From the NCBI GenBank assembly GCA_900542575.1, contig UQOE01000023.1:1-27522 (forward strand): 27,522 nt of DNA, read 5' to 3'. The notes under the pieces were generated by a model that was given only the letters and a program-made list of their open reading frames with translations, did no database searches and was not told where the DNA came from. Within the stretch, counting starts at the first letter, position 1, and every line of letters starts with the position of its first letter. A program made the position numbers and the translations under genes. Origin of the DNA: an uncultured Oscillospiraceae bacterium (GTDB lineage: Bacteria; Bacillota; Clostridia; Oscillospirales; Acutalibacteraceae). Positions 8,182-18,330 of the stretch are shown piece after piece.

Positions 8182-9515
8182 ACAGCCGAACAAAAATATC
8201 GGCTTGGGTCTGCTACCTGCTGATCCTGATTGCGGTCGTCGGTCTGTCGTGGGGCGGCTTTTATTATGGGAGAGCACGGCAGGAAAAAGTCTATCAGCAG
8301 ACCTTCGCAAAAGCAGAGAGCTGCTTTCAAAAACAGATTTTTGACGAGGCCGAAGAGCTCTACCATAGCTGTGCAGATATGCACCCCAAAGATCTGCGTG
8401 TTCCGGTTCGTCTGTCGCAGCTCTACTATGCTACCGAACGATACGACAAGGCAATTAGCGAATGCAATGAGATTCTGTCCAGACAGCCGAATCGCGCGGA
8501 TGCGGTTTGCCGAAAGGCGCTCTGCTACGAGAGGCAGAGAAAATGGCCGCAGGCCTACCAGACGGTCTGCAGCTGCCCAAAGTCGGCAAAGGCACGCTCC
8601 ATGGCAAAACGCCTGCGGGGCAGATATGAACTTGAATACCATATGGCCCAGTCGGTTTCCGGGTGGTTTCCCGGTCCGGACGGCAGTCAGCAGTGTTTTT
8701 TCCGAAAAGAGAAGTCCGCCGGTATCTGCGATGCAAGGGGAAAAGAACGCTTTCAGGGCTCCTACCGGCAGATTGGACCGGTGTCAGAGAAAAGGGCGCT
8801 GTATCCGGCCTGCACAGCAGATGGAGAATGGATTTATCTGGATACCGATGGAAAGCGCCGGATGGTTCCGGGCAGAGGATGCAGCCATCTGGGCCCGTTT
8901 GTCGCAGGTTATGCGGCTGTCAAAATGGGTGAGCAGTATGGCTTTCTCGGGAAAAGCGGGAAACCGTTCCGGGTTGGATACGACAAAGTCTATCGCATGC
9001 CGGACGGCAGCTCACTGGTCAGCCGTTTTGGGCTCTGGCAGTGGATTGGGCCGGATTGGAAGCTGCAGCGGCAGGCCGCATTTGAGAAGGTCGCCGAGAA
9101 CGAGTTCGGCGAGGCGGTCCAGAATCAGATTCTGATCGGCATCTATCACGGACAGTGTTATCTGCTGCATCCGAACGGGAGTCGATGTTCGGACTTTCAT
9201 GCGGATGAGATCCGCTTTCCAAATGAGCGGAACGGACTGCTGGCTTTCCGCAGAGGAAAAAAATGGGGATTTGTGACGGAATCCGGACAGGTGGTCCTGG
9301 AACCATATTTTGAAGATGCCAAATCTTTTTCCCATGGCTACGCAGCAGTCAAGCTGAATGGGCACTGGGGCTATCTGTACCGGGACGGAAGCATTGTCAT
9401 TCCCTGCGCATTTGACGATGCAGGTCCCATGTCCCGGGCTGGAACTGCCTGGGTGGCGAATCGGGCCGGATATCAGCTTCTGCGGCTGAGTATTGAACAA
9501 AATCATTCTATTTGA
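8172..9515 (+). CDS. membrane-anchored TPR and WG-repeat protein of the Tad operon
   Basis: A 447-residue protein that joins three parts. There is an N-terminal membrane anchor (residues about 11-33), TPR-like helical repeats (about 40-150, with the pattern ERYDKAISECNEILSRQPN) and a C-terminal half (about 240-435) of WG repeats, beta-rich units recognisable as GYAAVKMGEQYGFLGKSGK, KKWGFVTESGQVVLEP and GYAAVKLNGHWGYLYRDGS. WG repeats are a known fold (WG_beta_rep) thought to bind ligands or partners; their role here is unknown. ATG 8172 follows GAGGAGG and overlaps the peptidase gene by 10 nt, so it is translated with the Tad genes. TPRs suggest a scaffold that might replace a TadD-like assembly factor, which is inference. 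Confidence 0.75.
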   Translation: MVLNSRTKISAWVCYLLILIAVVGLSWGGFYYGRARQEKVYQQTFAKAESCFQKQIFDEAEELYHSCADMHPKDLRVPVRLSQLYYATERYDKAISECNEILSRQPNRADAVCRKALCYERQRKWPQAYQTVCSCPKSAKARSMAKRLRGRYELEYHMAQSVSGWFPGPDGSQQCFFRKEKSAGICDARGKERFQGSYRQIGPVSEKRALYPACTADGEWIYLDTDGKRRMVPGRGCSHLGPFVAGYAAVKMGEQYGFLGKSGKPFRVGYDKVYRMPDGSSLVSRFGLWQWIGPDWKLQRQAAFEKVAENEFGEAVQNQILIGIYHGQCYLLHPNGSRCSDFHADEIRFPNERNGLLAFRRGKKWGFVTESGQVVLEPYFEDAKSFSHGYAAVKLNGHWGYLYRDGSIVIPCAFDDAGPMSRAGTAWVANRAGYQLLRLSIEQNHSI

Positions 9516-9525
9516 GGTGAAGAAC

Positions 9526-10098
9526 ATGGAACTGGAACGAATTTATACAACGCAGCTGTATCTGGAAAAACTGTCCAACGGAATCGACCCGTTTACCGGG
9601 GAAGATCTGCCGGAGGATTCCCTTTACAACAATGTCAGCCTCTGCCGCAGCTTTCGGACAGCGGCGGATCTTCTCGGGGAGATCATCGCCAACCGCGGCT
9701 GCGTCACCCCCATTTCCGGACGGAAGAAAAAGCCGTTTGTCATTACGGCGGAAGAGCGGGCATCTCTGCCGCTTTCGGAAAAGCCGATCGGCATCTCCGG
9801 TATTGCTTTTCGCCTGCACAAAGTGCTTCCCCCAGATGTCAAAAGCATCTCAGCCATGCAGATGACCGCCTGGCTGGAATCCCTCGGGTTTCTGGAATCT
9901 GTCCACGACGGGGAAAAAGGCCGCCGCAAAGTGGCAACCGATCTGGGCCGGGAACAGGGGATTGAGACCGCAAAACTGAAGACCCGGGACGGCAGGGAAT
10001 ATGAGAAAAATCTGTACGATAAAAAGGCACAGCAGTTTGTATTTGACAACTTAGAGGCAATCAGCGCTTACTCGGAGCGAGTCCGAAAAATGGCCTGA
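9526..10098 (+). CDS. uncharacterised 190-aa soluble protein
   Basis: A soluble protein without signal peptide or membrane segment. The N-terminus (residues 1-60) contains YLEKLSNGIDPFTGEDLPED followed by a helical part. This resembles a recurrent clostridial protein type with a 'GIDPxTGExLPED' core, but I cannot name the family. The middle (about 70-130) could be a small winged-helix or other DNA-binding-like domain, judged only from helix-rich composition. The C-terminus is rich in Lys, Glu and Arg. The ATG is preceded by GAGGTGA. It starts 10 nt after the WG-repeat gene, so is probably co-transcribed with the Tad locus, and it is followed by a strong terminator. Confidence 0.75.
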   Translation: MELERIYTTQLYLEKLSNGIDPFTGEDLPEDSLYNNVSLCRSFRTAADLLGEIIANRGCVTPISGRKKKPFVITAEERASLPLSEKPIGISGIAFRLHKVLPPDVKSISAMQMTAWLESLGFLESVHDGEKGRRKVATDLGREQGIETAKLKTRDGREYEKNLYDKKAQQFVFDNLEAISAYSERVRKMA

Positions 10099-10102
10099 AC
10101 CG

Positions 10103-10144
10103 AAAAAGGACCATCCGCTGAAAGCAGCGGATGGTCCTTTTTAT
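10103..10144. terminator. bidirectional terminator between the Tad locus and the cell-wall operon
   Basis: A long perfect stem (AAAAAGGACCATCCGCTG with CAGCGGATGGTCCTTTTT) with a 4-nt loop. A-tract and T-tract flank it on both sides, so it can end the plus-strand gene at 9526-10098 and the minus-strand operon ending at 10163. Confidence 0.93.
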
Positions 10145-10162
10145 AAATTGAAGTTCTTATTT

Positions 10163-11527
10163 TCAGCTGACGAGCTGACTCTGCAGGCTCAGTGCGCTCT
10201 GCATGACGTGGTTTGCAACCGGGATGGCGTTGGTCAGACCGTAGCCGCCGCTCTTCTCGAGGACGACGACAATGGCGAGGGGAAGATCCTCCCGCTGGGA
10301 ATAGCCGACGAACCAGGTGTGCGGTTTGCCGTTGGAGATCTGTGCGGTACCGGTTTTGCCCGCCATTTGCAGGTTTGGAAAACGGGCGTCGGTGTAATAG
10401 TTTGTGACGTTGGAGCGGAGAAGATCGTCCAGCGTGCGGGCAATGTCTGGTTTGCAATAGGAAATGCTGGAAAGATTGATCCGCTTTTTCAGAATGGTCG
10501 GGGACGGGGTTCTGCCGTTTCGGTTTGCGATGGCGCCCATGATGGTAATGGCGTGGCACGGATTTACCATGGTGGTGAACTGGCCGATGCCGGCCCAGGC
10601 GCGGTCCAGCGTGTAGGCTTTGGAGAGATCAAAGTAGCTGGCTTTGCATTGGATGCCATTGACATCGATGGACTTGTTAAAGCCGAATTCGTCAGCGGTT
10701 TTGTCCATCTCCTCGTTGGTGAGCTCTTCAGCCGCAATCTTTGCAAACTGCGTATTGCAGGAGTGGTTCAGACCGGATTCAAAGCTCTCCCGGCCGTGGA
10801 CGCCGTTGCATTTGACGGTGCCGCCGGAGCGGGTGGTGTAATAGCCCGGGCAGTAGAAGGTCTGGTTCAGGATGTCGCTGACATTTTCCAGTGCGCAGGC
10901 CGTGGTGATGGTCTTAAAGGTGGAACCTGGCGTAAAGCTGCCGCTGAAGAAGCGGTTCATATAGACGCCATCCCACTGGGAACTGTTGGTGTCAATATTC
11001 GGCTTGTTGTCGATGTCGAAAGTCGGTGCGGAAAAGGCGCAGAGAATTTCGCCGGTCTTGTAGTTGTAGACGCCGATGGTGCCGTGATAGGAACCCATTG
11101 CCTTCATGGCGGCGACCGAGAGGCCTGCATCAATGGTGAGTGCCAAGTCGTGTTTGTTGTCTTTGTTGAGACCGTACAGGCCGTTTAAAAAATTGTAGCC
11201 GGTGAGCTGGGATTTAAAGGCGGTCTGGGCACCGGTGGAGATGAACCCGTTGGCGTCGCCCACGACATGGAGCGTGGCTTTTCGGACGTCGGCGCTACTG
11301 TTGTAAACACGTTTGTTTCCGACGGTTTCGACAAGCCGTTTGCCGGTGCGGTCGGTAATTTTACCTTCGCCGATGAGTTCACCGTTGTGGTAGATATGCT
11401 GGTTGTACTCCTTTACGACCCACTTGTTTGCATTGACGTCCATCGTAATGAAGAGGGTGATGAGCGTAACCAGAAACAGGATGCCCAGGAGATACAGCCA
11501 TTTTGCCTTATTTGAGAGTCGATTCAT
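10163..11527 (-). CDS. class B penicillin-binding protein (peptidoglycan transpeptidase, PbpA/FtsI-like)
   Basis: A 454-residue monofunctional peptidoglycan transpeptidase anchored by one N-terminal helix (about residues 9-29, WLYLLGILFLVTLITLFIT). The three active-site motifs are present: STFK (about 202-205, catalytic Ser), SCN (about 256-258) and KTGTA (about 391-395). The protein is short compared with SpoVD or PBP2 and has no PASTA domain, resembling the PbpA type that is encoded beside a SEDS protein. The ATG at 11527, with GGAGGG upstream, overlaps the stop of the FtsW/RodA gene as ATGA, so both are co-translated; such pairs act as one polymerase-crosslinker complex. A frame opening at 11545 lacks a ribosome site. 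Confidence 0.93.
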   Translation of the reverse strand: MNRLSNKAKWLYLLGILFLVTLITLFITMDVNANKWVVKEYNQHIYHNGELIGEGKITDRTGKRLVETVGNKRVYNSSADVRKATLHVVGDANGFISTGAQTAFKSQLTGYNFLNGLYGLNKDNKHDLALTIDAGLSVAAMKAMGSYHGTIGVYNYKTGEILCAFSAPTFDIDNKPNIDTNSSQWDGVYMNRFFSGSFTPGSTFKTITTACALENVSDILNQTFYCPGYYTTRSGGTVKCNGVHGRESFESGLNHSCNTQFAKIAAEELTNEEMDKTADEFGFNKSIDVNGIQCKASYFDLSKAYTLDRAWAGIGQFTTMVNPCHAITIMGAIANRNGRTPSPTILKKRINLSSISYCKPDIARTLDDLLRSNVTNYYTDARFPNLQMAGKTGTAQISNGKPHTWFVGYSQREDLPLAIVVVLEKSGGYGLTNAIPVANHVMQSALSLQSQLVS

Positions 11528-12741
11528 GATTTCCCTCCTGCCCACGTCTGGTTATCCGCTGCCTTGATAAAGGCGAGAAGACCCCAACAGGAGACGGTAC
11601 TCGAACCGCCGCGGCTGATGAACGGGAGCGTAATGCCGGTCATCGGCAGGAAGTCGGTGACGCCGAAGATATTGAGCGCTGCCTGGAACAGCAGGAGACT
11701 TCCGGCTGCACAGCTGGCGATGGAGTAGAAAGTGCTGTGTGCACCTTTTGCATTGCGGATACTGTGGATAAAGAGAATAATGTAGGAGATGCAGACCAGG
11801 AATCCGATGATCAGACCCCACTCCTCGCAGACGACGCCGAAGACAAGGTCTTCGGTGGCGGCGAAGATATTGCGGAGTTTGCCCTGGCCGATGCCCATGC
11901 CGAGCAGTCCGCCGCTGACCGAATAGGTCAGAACACGGGTCTGCTGCATGCCGCTGCCATAGGGGCTGTCCCAGATATGGCGGTAGGTGGCAAACCGGTT
12001 CATAACGTAGTTTCTCTTGACGAGGACGACCAGAACCGCAGCCATAGCGGCGGCGATAATGGAGAAGAGAATCGTCCGGGTGTCGCCGGAACGCAGAAAT
12101 GCGAGGACGACAAAGGTGAAGAAGAAGATAAGAGCTGTGCCGAGGTCGCGCATCAGGAAGAGTAGCGCGACGCAGACAATGGCGAACAGCGCATAGTTGC
12201 GGATGTTTTTCGAGGTCTGGATTTTCTCGAGGGTCGCCGCGCCGACAAAAATGAAGGCAATCTTGACGATTTCGGACGGCTGGAACGAGAAGTTTCCGAT
12301 GGAGACCCAGTTGTAGGCGCCGTTGGTATTCCGGGCAAAGATGAGGCCAAAGACCAGAAGTGCGACGGCGATGCCCGCCATGGGAATGCGGAATTTTTCC
12401 GCGCGATCGACATTTGCAATCATCCAGAGGATGAGGACGAAGAAGATAAAGCCGATCATGACCGCGATAAACTGCGTCAGCAGCATATTGGTGCCTTTAT
12501 CGGTGACGATGGCAAGACTGATGCCGGTCAGGAAAAAGGCCATAAATTCCAGGGCAGGCGAGTGTTTTGGCAGGATAATGGAAGAGCCGATGGCGTAGAT
12601 CCATTCGAATGCCATATAGATAATAAGGATAATGAGAGCCGTCGTGTCCATACCGGAGCTGGTAAACACAACCTGTGCGAAGGACACGAGCTGAAAGACG
12701 GTGATGAGAAGCAGCGCCGGAATCCATTTCGGTCCGTTCAT
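11524..12741 (-). CDS. SEDS-family peptidoglycan glycosyltransferase (FtsW/RodA/SpoVE)
   Basis: A 405-residue polytopic membrane protein with about ten hydrophobic segments. SEDS signatures are present: FQPSEIVK (about residues 178-185), RDLGTALI (about 223-230), TEDLVFGVVCEEWG (about 317-330) and LPMTGITLPFISRGGSS near the C-terminus. SEDS proteins polymerise glycan strands from lipid II. FtsW and RodA cannot be told apart from these motifs alone. The following gene encodes the cognate class B PBP, in ATGA overlap. A TGAGGT site precedes the ATG, and an FHA protein gene lies 57 nt upstream. Confidence 0.93.
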   Translation of the reverse strand: MNGPKWIPALLLITVFQLVSFAQVVFTSSGMDTTALIILIIYMAFEWIYAIGSSIILPKHSPALEFMAFFLTGISLAIVTDKGTNMLLTQFIAVMIGFIFFVLILWMIANVDRAEKFRIPMAGIAVALLVFGLIFARNTNGAYNWVSIGNFSFQPSEIVKIAFIFVGAATLEKIQTSKNIRNYALFAIVCVALLFLMRDLGTALIFFFTFVVLAFLRSGDTRTILFSIIAAAMAAVLVVLVKRNYVMNRFATYRHIWDSPYGSGMQQTRVLTYSVSGGLLGMGIGQGKLRNIFAATEDLVFGVVCEEWGLIIGFLVCISYIILFIHSIRNAKGAHSTFYSIASCAAGSLLLFQAALNIFGVTDFLPMTGITLPFISRGGSSTVSCWGLLAFIKAADNQTWAGGKS

Positions 12742-12798
12742 ACAGCGGTCACCTCACATTTCTCAGAGATTTGCATATGCGTAAGAGGTTCCTCCCGG

Positions 12799-13644
12799 TT
12801 AATTAGGATCGTTGAAACGGATTGTGTATCCGCAGATTTCAATAATATCGTTGTCGTAGAGCGGAGTGGCCTGCGTAATCGGAATGCCGTTCAGCAGGGT
12901 ACCCGCCGCGGAGCCGAGGTCTTCGAGGATCCAGCGGCCGTGATTGTTCTTGGCCACCATGGCGTGGTACGGTGAAACCGACTTGTTCTGAATGCGGATC
13001 TGCGCCTCCGGTGCCCGTCCAATAAGGATGGAATCCATATTGTCGATGGGCATAATTTTCCCGGTAATGCAGTTTTCCAGGTTGCAGCCGGTTTTCCGTT
13101 TCTGCGGAATGACAACGTCGCCGCTGTCGGCCGGATTTGCTTCGGCCGCTGCCGCTTCGTGCTGCGTGCTGAATGTGCTGTCGGCGTCCGGTGTGCGGGT
13201 GCTGTAGGTCATCCGCCGCATTTCCTCCTGGGCTTCCGCTTTTGTGGGAAGTTCCTCGTAGAATTTAAAGATGGCGTTGCCGAATACCAGCGTGTCGCCA
13301 TTTTCCAGATACTTTTTGTCCAGAACCCGGACTTTGTTGACATAGGACCCCGTTTTGGAGTTGGTGTCAAACAGAATCCATTTTCCGCCCCGACGGGCAA
13401 TGACCGCGTGGAAGCGGGAAACGGTGTTGTAATTGAGAACAATGTCGCAGTGCTTGCTGCGCCCAATGGAGGTCTCATACGACTTCAGCGGCATTGTTTC
13501 GCCGGTAGAGGCATTGATAACATAGCCGAGCACGCCGGTTTTTTTATTTCCCCGAACCAGTACGGAACCGCAGACAACGTAGATAACAACCGCCAGGACT
13601 GGGAGCAGCCAGCGGCCAATCTCCGTTATGACAGTTACCGACAC
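12799..13644 (-). CDS. membrane-anchored protein with two FHA domains
   Basis: A 281-residue protein with an N-terminal membrane helix (about residues 12-30) and two cytoplasmic forkhead-associated domains. FHA1 spans about 40-130 (GRS at 61-63, SRFH at 76-79, N103); FHA2 spans about 190-278 (GR at 209-210, SPYH at 224-227, NG at 252-253). They are joined by a linker rich in Ala, Glu and Thr (about 135-185). FHA domains bind phosphothreonine peptides, so the protein probably recruits a phosphorylated partner to the wall-synthesis complex; the TadZ-type and other links are not implied. The start is GTG 13644, with GAGGTGAG upstream. It heads the operon with the FtsW/RodA-PBP pair. No Ser/Thr kinase or phosphatase gene is next to it in the window. 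Confidence 0.9.
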   Translation of the reverse strand: MSVTVITEIGRWLLPVLAVVIYVVCGSVLVRGNKKTGVLGYVINASTGETMPLKSYETSIGRSKHCDIVLNYNTVSRFHAVIARRGGKWILFDTNSKTGSYVNKVRVLDKKYLENGDTLVFGNAIFKFYEELPTKAEAQEEMRRMTYSTRTPDADSTFSTQHEAAAAEANPADSGDVVIPQKRKTGCNLENCITGKIMPIDNMDSILIGRAPEAQIRIQNKSVSPYHAMVAKNNHGRWILEDLGSAAGTLLNGIPITQATPLYDNDIIEICGYTIRFNDPN

Positions 13645-13767
13645 AGTCTCACCTCACTTTTCCCTTAATAAGGTATTAAAATTCATTTTATACAATGGCC
13701 ATAATAGCATAGATAACCGCAAAAAAACAGAATTTTTGAGAGGATGCGGCCGGAAAAAAGGACTTTA

Positions 13768-13796
13768 TTGCATTTTTTTTCGCAGTCTGCTAGAAT
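13768..13796 (+). promoter_or_regulatory. promoter of the small membrane protein-yfbR-MATE group
   Basis: TTGCAT (13768-13773), a 17-nt spacer and TAGAAT (13791-13796) form a good sigma-A-like promoter. The -35 is identical to that of the 5S promoter. It lies 64 nt before the ATG at 13860. Confidence 0.65.
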
Positions 13797-13859
13797 AAAA
13801 ACAAGATTATAAGTGTTTTTGGCTAATGAATCGCTTGAGCGGAAAAGAGGAATGGCACT

Positions 13860-14090
13860 ATGATTACTGCTACCATTATTTTTATTTTAATGATTGTCTC
13901 CATCTCCATTATGCTGGGCGGCGTAATTTTCGCCTTCCTTGGTATTGTTTTTATGTATACCGGCCGCTCCGTCACCTACGACCGTGCCGCGAAGATGATC
14001 GAAAATGCCGGCACGCCAATTGCACCGGCTTCGGTTCAGCCCGTAAAGGAGCCGAAAGAGCACAAGAGTATTTTCAAACGGAAGGACTAA
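13860..14090 (+). CDS. small membrane protein of unknown function (76 aa)
   Basis: A 76-residue protein. A very hydrophobic N-terminal block (about residues 3-33, ATIIFILMIVSISIMLGGVI then FAFLGIVFMYTG) can form one long or two short helices. A charged cytoplasmic-type tail follows, ending in basic residues (IFKRKD). AAGAGGA lies upstream of ATG 13860, and a good promoter lies further upstream. I do not recognise a family. It is divergent from the FHA-FtsW/RodA-PBP operon and sits before yfbR, with a hairpin between. Confidence 0.75.
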   Translation: MITATIIFILMIVSISIMLGGVIFAFLGIVFMYTGRSVTYDRAAKMIENAGTPIAPASVQPVKEPKEHKSIFKRKD

Positions 14091-14114
14091 AGTTCCGTTT
14101 TGTTCTGAATTTCT

Positions 14115-14148
14115 ACAGACCCGCTGCAGCAGATGTCAGCGGGTCTGT
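14115..14148 (+). terminator. hairpin between the small membrane protein and yfbR, weak terminator
   Basis: A 12-bp stem (ACAGACCCGCTG with CAGCGGGTCTGT) is followed by TTCTG rather than a long T-run. It may stop part of the transcription or protect the message; yfbR probably depends on read-through. Confidence 0.5.
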
Positions 14149-14174
14149 TTCTGTCACGGAGGAAGTTGTTTTCT

Positions 14175-14759
14175 ATGGAGGATAACCAGTTTTTCGCCAT
14201 GATGGCGAGAATGAAATATATTGACCGGTGGGCGCTGATGCGCAATACCGAAAACGAGTCGCTGTCCCAGCACTCTTTTGAGGTGGCTGTCCTGGCACAC
14301 GCCCTCGCCATCCTCTCCAATGAGCGCCATGGAACCCACTATGACCCGGATCATGCTGCGGTTCTGGGTCTGTTCCACGACAGCTCGGAAATTCTGACCG
14401 GCGACATGCCGACTCCGGTCAAATACTACAGCCGGAAAATCCGCGGCGCCTATGCCGAGGTAGAGGAGGAGGCTACGGAGAAACTGCTCCACATGCTTCC
14501 GAAAGATCTCCGGGAGGTCTATCGTCCCATCCTGCAGTATGAGAAGACGGAGCCGGAGATGAAAATACTCGTCAAGGCGGCCGACAAACTCAGTGCGCTC
14601 ATCAAATGCATGGAGGAGAAGAAGGCCGGAAACACGGAATTCTCCAAAGCGGAAGATTCTACGCTGGCGGCTATCCATGACCTGCATTTTCCGGCGGCGG
14701 AGGATTTTCTCAGCGAATTCCTGGAACCTTACAGCATGACTCTGGACCAGCTTAAGTAG
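14175..14759 (+). CDS. yfbR: HD-domain 5'-deoxynucleotidase, YfbR type
   Basis: A 194-residue soluble enzyme that would remove phosphate from deoxyribonucleoside 5'-monophosphates in nucleotide salvage. The HD metal site is visible: H33 in SQHSFEVAVLAH, H68-D69 in GLFHDSSEILTGD. These fall at the same positions as the metal ligands of the E. coli YfbR protein, which has nearly the same length (199 aa). A second conserved block (about residues 133-140, ILVKAADKLSALIK) provides the distal aspartate. GGAGGA precedes ATG 14175. The MATE gene starts 11 nt after the stop with an AGGAGG that overlaps the stop, so the two are co-transcribed, with no obvious functional link. Confidence 0.9.
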   Translation: MEDNQFFAMMARMKYIDRWALMRNTENESLSQHSFEVAVLAHALAILSNERHGTHYDPDHAAVLGLFHDSSEILTGDMPTPVKYYSRKIRGAYAEVEEEATEKLLHMLPKDLREVYRPILQYEKTEPEMKILVKAADKLSALIKCMEEKKAGNTEFSKAEDSTLAAIHDLHFPAAEDFLSEFLEPYSMTLDQLK

Positions 14760-14770
14760 GAGGCACCGAA

Positions 14771-16153
14771 TTGGAAGAAAGTATCTCACAAAACCGCATG
14801 GGCACTACGCCAATGAAAAAACTGGTCTTTCAGATGGCCGTCCCCATGATGATCTCCATGATGGTTCAGGCTCTCTACAATGTTGTGGACAGCCTGTTTG
14901 TCAGCCATATTACCGACCCGTCCATTGTCAATGCGGGTGACAAAGCCGTTACGGCGCTGGCACTGGCCTTCCCGCTTCAGATGATCATGACGGCGCTTAA
15001 TGTGGGAACCGGAGTGGGCATCAACGCCGTGCTCAGCAAGTTCCTTGGAGAGAAGAATGGGGAGGCCGCCAGTTGCGTGGCCGGAAACGGCGTCTTTTCC
15101 GAAGGGTGCCTCTGCCTCCTGATGATGCTGGTCGGCGGCCTCTGGGGCGACAACTATATAGCAACCCAGACGGCCGATCCGGTGGTGCTCGCTTACGGCA
15201 CCTCCTATGTCCGCATCATTACGCTGGTCTGCTTTGGAACAATGTTTTACTTCGCCTTTGAAAAAATCCTGCAGGCAACCGGCAATGCGACCTATTCCAT
15301 GATCTGTCAGATCTCCGGGGCCGTCACCAACATCGTGCTCGATCCGCTGATGATCTTCGGATACGGCTTTTTCCCGAAACTCGGCGTGGCGGGAGCTGCC
15401 TGGGCCACGGTCATCGGTCAGATCGTGGCAATGATCGTGGGCGGCATCCTGTTCTTTACGCGGACCCCTGAACTGAAAAAGGGTCTTCGGTATCTGCGGC
15501 CCGACGGCACCATCATCGGCCGTATCTATAAGGTGGGATTCCCGGCTATTATTATGAACGGCCTGACTTCTATCATGTCCTATGCCATGAATCTCATTCT
15601 GGGCGTGGTATCCGCCGATCTTGTCACCTCGTTCGGCATCTTTTACAAACTGCAGAACTTCGTCTTCATGCCGTCCTACGGCCTGAACAACGCTGTCATT
15701 CCAATTATTGGATACAGCTATGGTGCACGCCGCGCAGATCGAATCAAGTCGGGGAGCCATTGGGCCATGCTCTACTGCATGGTGATCATGGCGTTCGGAA
15801 TTCTGCTGTTTCTGTTTTTCTCTCCGCAGATTGTCAGCGCGTTTGCGGTCTCTGCACCGGTGCAGAAGATCACGGCCCGTGCCCTTCGAATTATCTGCAT
15901 CGGATGGCTCCTTTCCGGATATAACACTGTGGCGCAGGGCTATTTTCAGGCGCTGGGCAACGGGGTCTATTCTCTCATTGTCTCCCTGCTGCGCTTCGCG
16001 GTCATTCTGCTCCCGCTTGCCTGGCTGCTGTCGAAAACGCCGCAGCCGGCGGTGACCATCTGGATAGCCTTTCCCGTCGCAGAGCTCCTGGCTTCCGGTG
16101 CTGCCTTCGGTATGCGGCGCCGCATTGACCGCAAAATTGTGGCAAAATTATAA
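14771..16153 (+). CDS. MATE-family multidrug/Na+ (or H+) antiporter
   Basis: A 460-residue membrane transporter with about 12 hydrophobic helices in two similar halves. The opening PMKKLVFQMAVPMMISMMVQ followed by ALYNVVDSLFVSHI is typical of clostridial MATE (DinF/NorM-like) exporters, and the second half repeats the pattern (PAIIMNGLTSIMSYAMNLIL). MATE proteins export drugs or metabolites in exchange for Na+ or H+; the substrate cannot be read from the sequence. The start is TTG 14771, supported by AGGAGG 7 nt upstream. The gene ends before a shared terminator with glmS. Confidence 0.93.
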   Translation: MEESISQNRMGTTPMKKLVFQMAVPMMISMMVQALYNVVDSLFVSHITDPSIVNAGDKAVTALALAFPLQMIMTALNVGTGVGINAVLSKFLGEKNGEAASCVAGNGVFSEGCLCLLMMLVGGLWGDNYIATQTADPVVLAYGTSYVRIITLVCFGTMFYFAFEKILQATGNATYSMICQISGAVTNIVLDPLMIFGYGFFPKLGVAGAAWATVIGQIVAMIVGGILFFTRTPELKKGLRYLRPDGTIIGRIYKVGFPAIIMNGLTSIMSYAMNLILGVVSADLVTSFGIFYKLQNFVFMPSYGLNNAVIPIIGYSYGARRADRIKSGSHWAMLYCMVIMAFGILLFLFFSPQIVSAFAVSAPVQKITARALRIICIGWLLSGYNTVAQGYFQALGNGVYSLIVSLLRFAVILLPLAWLLSKTPQPAVTIWIAFPVAELLASGAAFGMRRRIDRKIVAKL

Positions 16154-16178
16154 TTCATATTTCAAGTCCAGATACAAA

Positions 16179-16228
16179 AAGAACGACGACTGCCCTTGTT
16201 ACGGGCAGATCGTCGTTCTTCCTTTTTT
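16179..16228. terminator. bidirectional terminator between the MATE gene and glmS
   Basis: A long stem (AAGAACGACGA...TGCCC with GGGCA...TCGTCGTTCTT) is flanked by an A-run on the left and CCTTTTTT on the right. It can end both convergent genes. Confidence 0.9.
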
Positions 16229-16237
16229 CAGGCAGTT

Positions 16238-18070
<1,833 letters not shown>

Positions 18071-18141
18071 TTTCGGGACCTCCTTCAGGAGAAAAAATAG
18101 AGTGTACGGATGTAGTATCGTACCCTGTTAAAAACTAAATT

Positions 18142-18170
18142 ATCATAGCATAACAAAATGTCAAGTACAA
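18142..18170 (-). promoter_or_regulatory. promoter of glmS
   Basis: On the minus strand TTGTAC (18165-18170), a 17-nt spacer and TATGAT (18142-18147) match a sigma-A promoter. A perfect TTGACA (18159-18164) overlaps the same region with a poorer -10 at 16 nt. Transcription would start about 65 nt before the glmS ATG. Confidence 0.6.
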
Positions 18171-18178
18171 GAACGACA

Positions 18179-18208
18179 GCGGCAGACGGCCGCAAAGAGA
18201 CCTGCCGC
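18179..18208. repeat. inverted repeat upstream of the glmS promoter
   Basis: GCGGCAG (18179-18185) is repeated inverted as CTGCCGC (18202-18208), 16 nt apart. It has no T-run on either strand. It lies just upstream of the glmS -35 and could be a regulator site; no function is assigned. Confidence 0.35.
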
Positions 18209-18330
18209 AGGACGTAAATTTACAAAGGCGCGAACCATTTGCTGCTACAGATGCATCTGCCATTCAGAATAGAGAAACTATGGTAAAATAACAGAGAGGA
18301 GAAATTATCAAAGCTACAGAAGTTCGAGAG

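Noticed and set aside
10148..11188. 346-codon open frame on the plus strand opposite the penicillin-binding protein
   Set aside because: Shadow of a gene with all transpeptidase motifs; it begins next to the bidirectional terminator and has no ribosome site.
14786..15760. 324-codon minus-strand frame inside the MATE gene
   Set aside because: Composition is His/Asp-rich with no membrane or domain pattern; it is the complement of a clear 12-helix transporter.
18071..18290. possible glmS ribozyme in the glmS leader
   Set aside because: I looked for the conserved cleavage site and core of the ribozyme in the minus-strand leader and saw only unrelated sequence; the predicted promoter leaves a leader of about 65 nt, too short for it.
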